From assembly GCA_003208885.1 (NCBI GenBank), contig QCUP01000008.1, positions 1 to 32,547 on the forward strand: a stretch of 32,547 nucleotides of DNA. The letters are read 5' to 3'. A program made the position numbers and the translations under genes. The stretch comes from Prochlorococcus sp. AG-679-K21. Its GTDB lineage: Bacteria; Cyanobacteriota; Cyanobacteriia; PCC-6307; Cyanobiaceae. The notes beneath the pieces are model-generated. The model made no database searches and was not told the DNA's origin. It saw only the letters and a program-made list of their open reading frames with translations. Shown in pieces: positions 28,506 to 32,547 of this stretch (positions are counted from its first letter, which is position 1; each line of letters starts with the position of its first letter).

Positions 28506-28598
28506 ATGAACATCATTTTCTATTTTGCATTTCTAGGTTTTGGTTTTGGAGCAGCTTTTTTATTAGATAAACTTTTAAGAGCAGTTAAATTAATTTAA
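28506..28598 (+). CDS. petL: Small single-span membrane protein, PetL-like (cytochrome b6f subunit)
   Basis: ATG to TAA MNIIFYFAFLGFGFGAAFLLDKLLRAVKLI, 30 aa, one hydrophobic helix with C-terminal KLI; not in the ORF track. Confidence 0.5.
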   Translation: MNIIFYFAFLGFGFGAAFLLDKLLRAVKLI

Positions 28599-28604
28599 AA
28601 AAAT

Positions 28605-29966
28605 TCATAAAGTTTTTATAACCTCTCCATATAAATCGTATTCATCCGCAAAACAAATATTTGCTTCAACGAATTTACCGATACAATTTTTTTGATCTTC
28701 TTTATTAATAGATAAAATGACATTGCCATCTATTTCAGGAGCAAAGTTATAAGAACGTCCTACCAGTTCATTATTTTCAGATATTTTTTCTACTAATACC
28801 TTAACTTTAGTACCTACATATAACTGATTTTTTTTCTTAGAAATAGTTTGTTGAATGGATATTATATTATCTTTTCTTGCATCAGCGACTTCTGAAGGTA
28901 CCCTATTTGGTAAATCAAAGGCACTTGTTCCTTCCTCCGGAGAAAAAATAAAAACTCCAACATGATCAAACTCATGCCTATTCAAAAAATCTAAAAGATG
29001 TTGGAAATGTTTTTTATTTTCTCCTGGGAACCCAACAATTAAGCTTGTTCTTAATACAGCCGATGGTATTTGCTGCCTTATTTGACTCAAAATTGATTCA
29101 TTTAAAGAAGCTTGCCAAGGTCTATTCATGCTCTTAAGAACGTCTGGATGACTATGTTGCAAAGGTAGATCAAAATATGGAACTATATTATTCGAATCTT
29201 TAAAAGCTTTAATAACTTCATCTGTCAAACCAGTTGGATATGCATAGTGAATTCGTATCCAAGGAACTGCAACTTTAGACAATTCTTTCAAGAGTCTTGC
29301 TAAAGAAGGTTTACCATAGATATCTTGACCATAATTGGTTGTAATTTGACTAATTAGTATTATTTCTTGAATCCCTTGAGCTGCGAGATTTTTTGCTTCT
29401 GAAACTATAGATTCTATATTCCTACTACGTTGAGGACCTCTTAACTTAGGAATAATACAAAATGCACAATTATAATCACACCCTTCAGCAATACGAAGAT
29501 AAGCAACAAATTTATTTTTATCTACAAATCGTGGAAGTTTTTCATCTGCAATAAATTCAGGTATTTTTGAAACTTCATTAACAATTTCCCCCTTCTCTAC
29601 TCGATTTATGACCTTAGCTATTTTCTGATAATCACCCGTTCCCACTAAACCTTTTATTTCAGGCATTTCTTTTAAAAGTTCTTCTTTGAAATGCTGGGCC
29701 ATACAACCAGCAACTATGACTTCTTTGCCTTGAGCAGTAAATTCAATAATCTTCCTTATAGATTCTTCTCTAGCTGTTTCTATAAAACTACAAGTATTGA
29801 CTACAACCACATTCGCATCTTCTATATCATTACCTACTTCATATCCCTCCTTATCTAACAACCCTTGCATATGTTCAGTATCAACAAGATTTTTCTCACA
29901 ACCAACATGACTAAAAGCAATCTTTGATATTTTTTTATCCTTTAAATTTTGATTATTTTGATTCAC
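28605..29966 (-). CDS. rimO: Ribosomal protein S12 methylthiotransferase
   Basis: [17 protein letters not shown], radical-SAM [11 protein letters not shown], MiaB/RimO layout. Confidence 0.95.
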   Translation of the reverse strand: MNQNNQNLKDKKISKIAFSHVGCEKNLVDTEHMQGLLDKEGYEVGNDIEDANVVVVNTCSFIETAREESIRKIIEFTAQGKEVIVAGCMAQHFKEELLKEMPEIKGLVGTGDYQKIAKVINRVEKGEIVNEVSKIPEFIADEKLPRFVDKNKFVAYLRIAEGCDYNCAFCIIPKLRGPQRSRNIESIVSEAKNLAAQGIQEIILISQITTNYGQDIYGKPSLARLLKELSKVAVPWIRIHYAYPTGLTDEVIKAFKDSNNIVPYFDLPLQHSHPDVLKSMNRPWQASLNESILSQIRQQIPSAVLRTSLIVGFPGENKKHFQHLLDFLNRHEFDHVGVFIFSPEEGTSAFDLPNRVPSEVADARKDNIISIQQTISKKKNQLYVGTKVKVLVEKISENNELVGRSYNFAPEIDGNVILSINKEDQKNCIGKFVEANICFADEYDLYGEVIKTL

Positions 29967-30073
29967 GTAATTTAGATATTAGATAAGAAATAATTAACAA
30001 AGAAACTTGTTTATAAGTCTCATTCAAAGATAATATTAGGACAAATTCTGCAAATTACAAAAATTAAAGATCT

Positions 30074-31009
30074 ATGCCTCTTAAGACTTTAAAAATTAGA
30101 AATAAAAAAGATTTTAAATGGCCAAAAATTATAATTGCTATTCTGAGCACCATTGGATTAGTTGATACAGGTTCTATTACCTTAAAAAATTGGGGATTAT
30201 TTAACTCTCTTTCATGTCCTGGAATCAAAAATGGTTGCGAAACAGTTTTAAATAGCCCTTGGGGTACATTATTCGAGAATAGTCAATTCAATATTCCTCT
30301 CTCATTAGCAGGATTTATTACGTATAGTTCAATACTAGGATTTTCAATATTTTTATCATTAAATATAATTTCTCCTAAAGAAAAATTAAATAAGCTTATA
30401 TGGTGGGCAATATTTTTAATCTCTTGTGCTTCTTCTGTATTTAGCATACTTTTGATAAATATAATGTTCTTTAAAATCAAGGCTTATTGCTTTTTTTGTA
30501 TTCTTTCGGCAATTTTATCTATTTCAATCTTTATTATCTCTATGATTGGTGCAAAGTTTGAAAGTAGAGAGCCTATGTTTTATAGAGGATTCATTGTTGT
30601 TTTAACAGTTCTTATAGGAGGACTGATATGGTCAAATAATGTCGACCCTTCTAATGCAATTGATATTTCTAAAAGTACAGAAAAAGTATCTCCTGCAATC
30701 ACAACATCTAGCTCACCACAGAAAATTAAGTTTGCTAAATTTCTAAGTGAAAACAACATTAAAATGTTTAGCGCATACTGGTGTCCACACTGCCATGATC
30801 AGAAACAATTATTTGGAAAAAAAGCAGTTAAAGAGTTAAAGATTATAGAGTGCGCAGAAGACGGTAAAGATAATCAATATAAACTTTGCAGAGAAAAACA
30901 GATTGAAGGGTTTCCATCTTGGGAAATTAATGGTGAGATATATACTGGAGTCAAAGATTTAAATGACTTAGCCATCATGACTGAATATAAGGGAGATTCT
31001 AATTTTTAA
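30074..31009 (+). CDS. Vitamin K epoxide reductase-thioredoxin-like fusion
   Basis: VKOR Cys pairs (SLSCPGIKNGCETV; AYCFFCILSA) plus C-terminal AYWCPHCHDQK. Confidence 0.92.
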   Translation: MPLKTLKIRNKKDFKWPKIIIAILSTIGLVDTGSITLKNWGLFNSLSCPGIKNGCETVLNSPWGTLFENSQFNIPLSLAGFITYSSILGFSIFLSLNIISPKEKLNKLIWWAIFLISCASSVFSILLINIMFFKIKAYCFFCILSAILSISIFIISMIGAKFESREPMFYRGFIVVLTVLIGGLIWSNNVDPSNAIDISKSTEKVSPAITTSSSPQKIKFAKFLSENNIKMFSAYWCPHCHDQKQLFGKKAVKELKIIECAEDGKDNQYKLCREKQIEGFPSWEINGEIYTGVKDLNDLAIMTEYKGDSNF

Positions 31010-32547
31010 TAAACCTTTTAATAATTTCATGATTTAGTTGCTGCCTAGTATGGCATTTCCAAGTTGTTTCTTTAATAGGAAAATCATCCCTATAATGACC
31101 TCCTCTACTTTCCTCTCGAAAAAGACAAGCTTTTAACAATAGAAGCGTTGTAATTTGCCTATTGTACAAATCAAGCAATAAATTCAACCCTCTCCTATTT
31201 GGCTCACTTAGTTTCAATTTTTGATCAATTTCTAATTTATCAAGACAATCAAGCAAAGAATTTTTTTGTAGTTGATCTATCTCATTTTGAAGAGTTTTTA
31301 AAAGTTCAGTCATATTTTTTTTATTACGGGAGACACCTAAATTAGACCAGCATGATTTTCTCAAATAATCAATCTTGTCTGAAACACTCAAAATAAAATC
31401 CTCCTTTGGATTATCCATAAAAATTTCTTTATTACGTCTATCTAACCTTCTTAAGTTATAAGGAGCGTTCAATTCAATAGAAGACATTTTTCTTGCGAAA
31501 ACAAGGCATTCCATAAGCGAGTTACTAGCTAATCTATTCGCACCATGTACTCCTGTTGACGCTACTTCTCCTACAGCATATAGGCCTTTAATTGTAGAGG
31601 ATGCATTTAAATCGGTATGAACACCTCCCATCCAATAATGAGCTGCTGGCGCAACAGGAATCACCTCATTTAGAGGATTAACTCCATAATCTTGACACCT
31701 ACTTAAAATTGTAGGGAATCTTTCTACAATTTTTTCTGGGTCAATAAATCTTAAATCCAGACCAACATGATCAACATTGTTTTCTTGCATATTATTCATA
31801 ATTGCTCTACTAACTTGATCTCTTGTAGCTAAATCACCATTTTGTAAATGCTTTACTGGGCTCTCGCCATTCTTATCAACAAGAACTGCTCCCTCACCTC
31901 GAAGGGCTTCAGAGATTAAAAAGCAAGGAGAACCATAAAATTTTAAAGCTGTAGGATGAAATTGTATAAATTCTAAATCTTCGATTGCAGCTCCAGCTCT
32001 CCATGAAAGAGCAATTCCTTCTCCTGCAGATTGTGCGGGATTTGTAGTATTAGTAAATAAGTGTCCACCTCCTCCTGTGGCTAAAACAACAGCTTTAGAA
32101 GTGATCCAATATAAATTAGATCCATCTAATACTTGCACTCCCCTACATACTTCCTTTTCAATAAGCAATTGTGTTACTCTCACACCTCTACAATGCAAAA
32201 TATTTTCCTTATTTTCGATATGATCCTCTAAGACTTCTACAAGTGCTCTACCTGTTCTATCTTTAACATGCAAAACTCTTCTACAAGAATGGGCAGCTTC
32301 CAAAGTTGTTGATAGTTGATCAGAGCTCTGATCAAAAATCATACCTAAATTTTGTAACCTATCAACGCAACCAGGAGCCTCCTTCACAAGCATTTCAACA
32401 GCAGATACATCACACAAATCATCTCCAGCTTTTAAGGTATCTTCAATATGAAGAGCAAAAGAATCTTCAGGTCTAACTACTGATGCAATACCTCCTTGAG
32501 CCCATCTACTCGACGATCTTTTACTTGTATTCCTATTTAAAAGAAGG
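30999..32547 (-). CDS. nadB: L-aspartate oxidase, truncated by window end
   Basis: ATGGGGHLF, EFIQFHPTAL, GGVHTDLNASSTIKGLYAVGEVASTGVHGANRLASNSLMECLVF; the frame remains open past 32417 (NTSKRSSSRWAQGGIASVVRPEDSFALHIEDTLKAGDD). Confidence 0.94.
   Translation of the reverse strand, partial: LLLNRNTSKRSSSRWAQGGIASVVRPEDSFALHIEDTLKAGDDLCDVSAVEMLVKEAPGCVDRLQNLGMIFDQSSDQLSTTLEAAHSCRRVLHVKDRTGRALVEVLEDHIENKENILHCRGVRVTQLLIEKEVCRGVQVLDGSNLYWITSKAVVLATGGGGHLFTNTTNPAQSAGEGIALSWRAGAAIEDLEFIQFHPTALKFYGSPCFLISEALRGEGAVLVDKNGESPVKHLQNGDLATRDQVSRAIMNNMQENNVDHVGLDLRFIDPEKIVERFPTILSRCQDYGVNPLNEVIPVAPAAHYWMGGVHTDLNASSTIKGLYAVGEVASTGVHGANRLASNSLMECLVFARKMSSIELNAPYNLRRLDRRNKEIFMDNPKEDFILSVSDKIDYLRKSCWSNLGVSRNKKNMTELLKTLQNEIDQLQKNSLLDCLDKLEIDQKLKLSEPNRRGLNLLLDLYNRQITTLLLLKACLFREESRGGHYRDDFPIKETTWKCHTRQQLNHEIIKRFIKN

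Overview
AT-rich, densely packed cyanobacterial chromosome segment. Gene content and protein style (RpaA, RpaB, Ycf3, NdhO, zeta-carotene desaturase, Ycf33, CRR7, PetL-like peptide) point to a high-light Prochlorococcus; this taxon is inferred from remembered protein families, not from a search. About 40 protein genes are supported. Most are housekeeping or photosynthetic: a plsC-fabD-fabH-plsX-rpaB block, radA, ycf3, a copper P-type ATPase, tmk, holB, rpaA, cysK, ndhO, zds, hemD, rbfA, aroK, a double PTPS gene, rimO, VKOR-thioredoxin and nadB. The least ordinary segment is 11.8-13.1 kb. It holds a probable Yfr1 small RNA (ACTCCTCACAC motif), a Yfr2-family-like RNA (repeated GGAAAC motifs plus terminator), a tRNA-Asn, a GACGAATA repeat cluster, and a partial copy of the tRNA-Asn 3' end about 1.07 kb away that is followed by its own UUCG-loop terminator. 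The last item could be the footprint of an old tRNA-targeted insertion. Other points of interest are an 18-residue-periodic amphipathic-looking N-terminal extension on PlsX, a fused double PTPS whose first half has lost the catalytic-type His, a divergent gene pair whose start codons overlap (CATG), and an unlisted 30-aa PetL-like ORF. I found no CRISPR array, transposase, integrase or obvious defence system.
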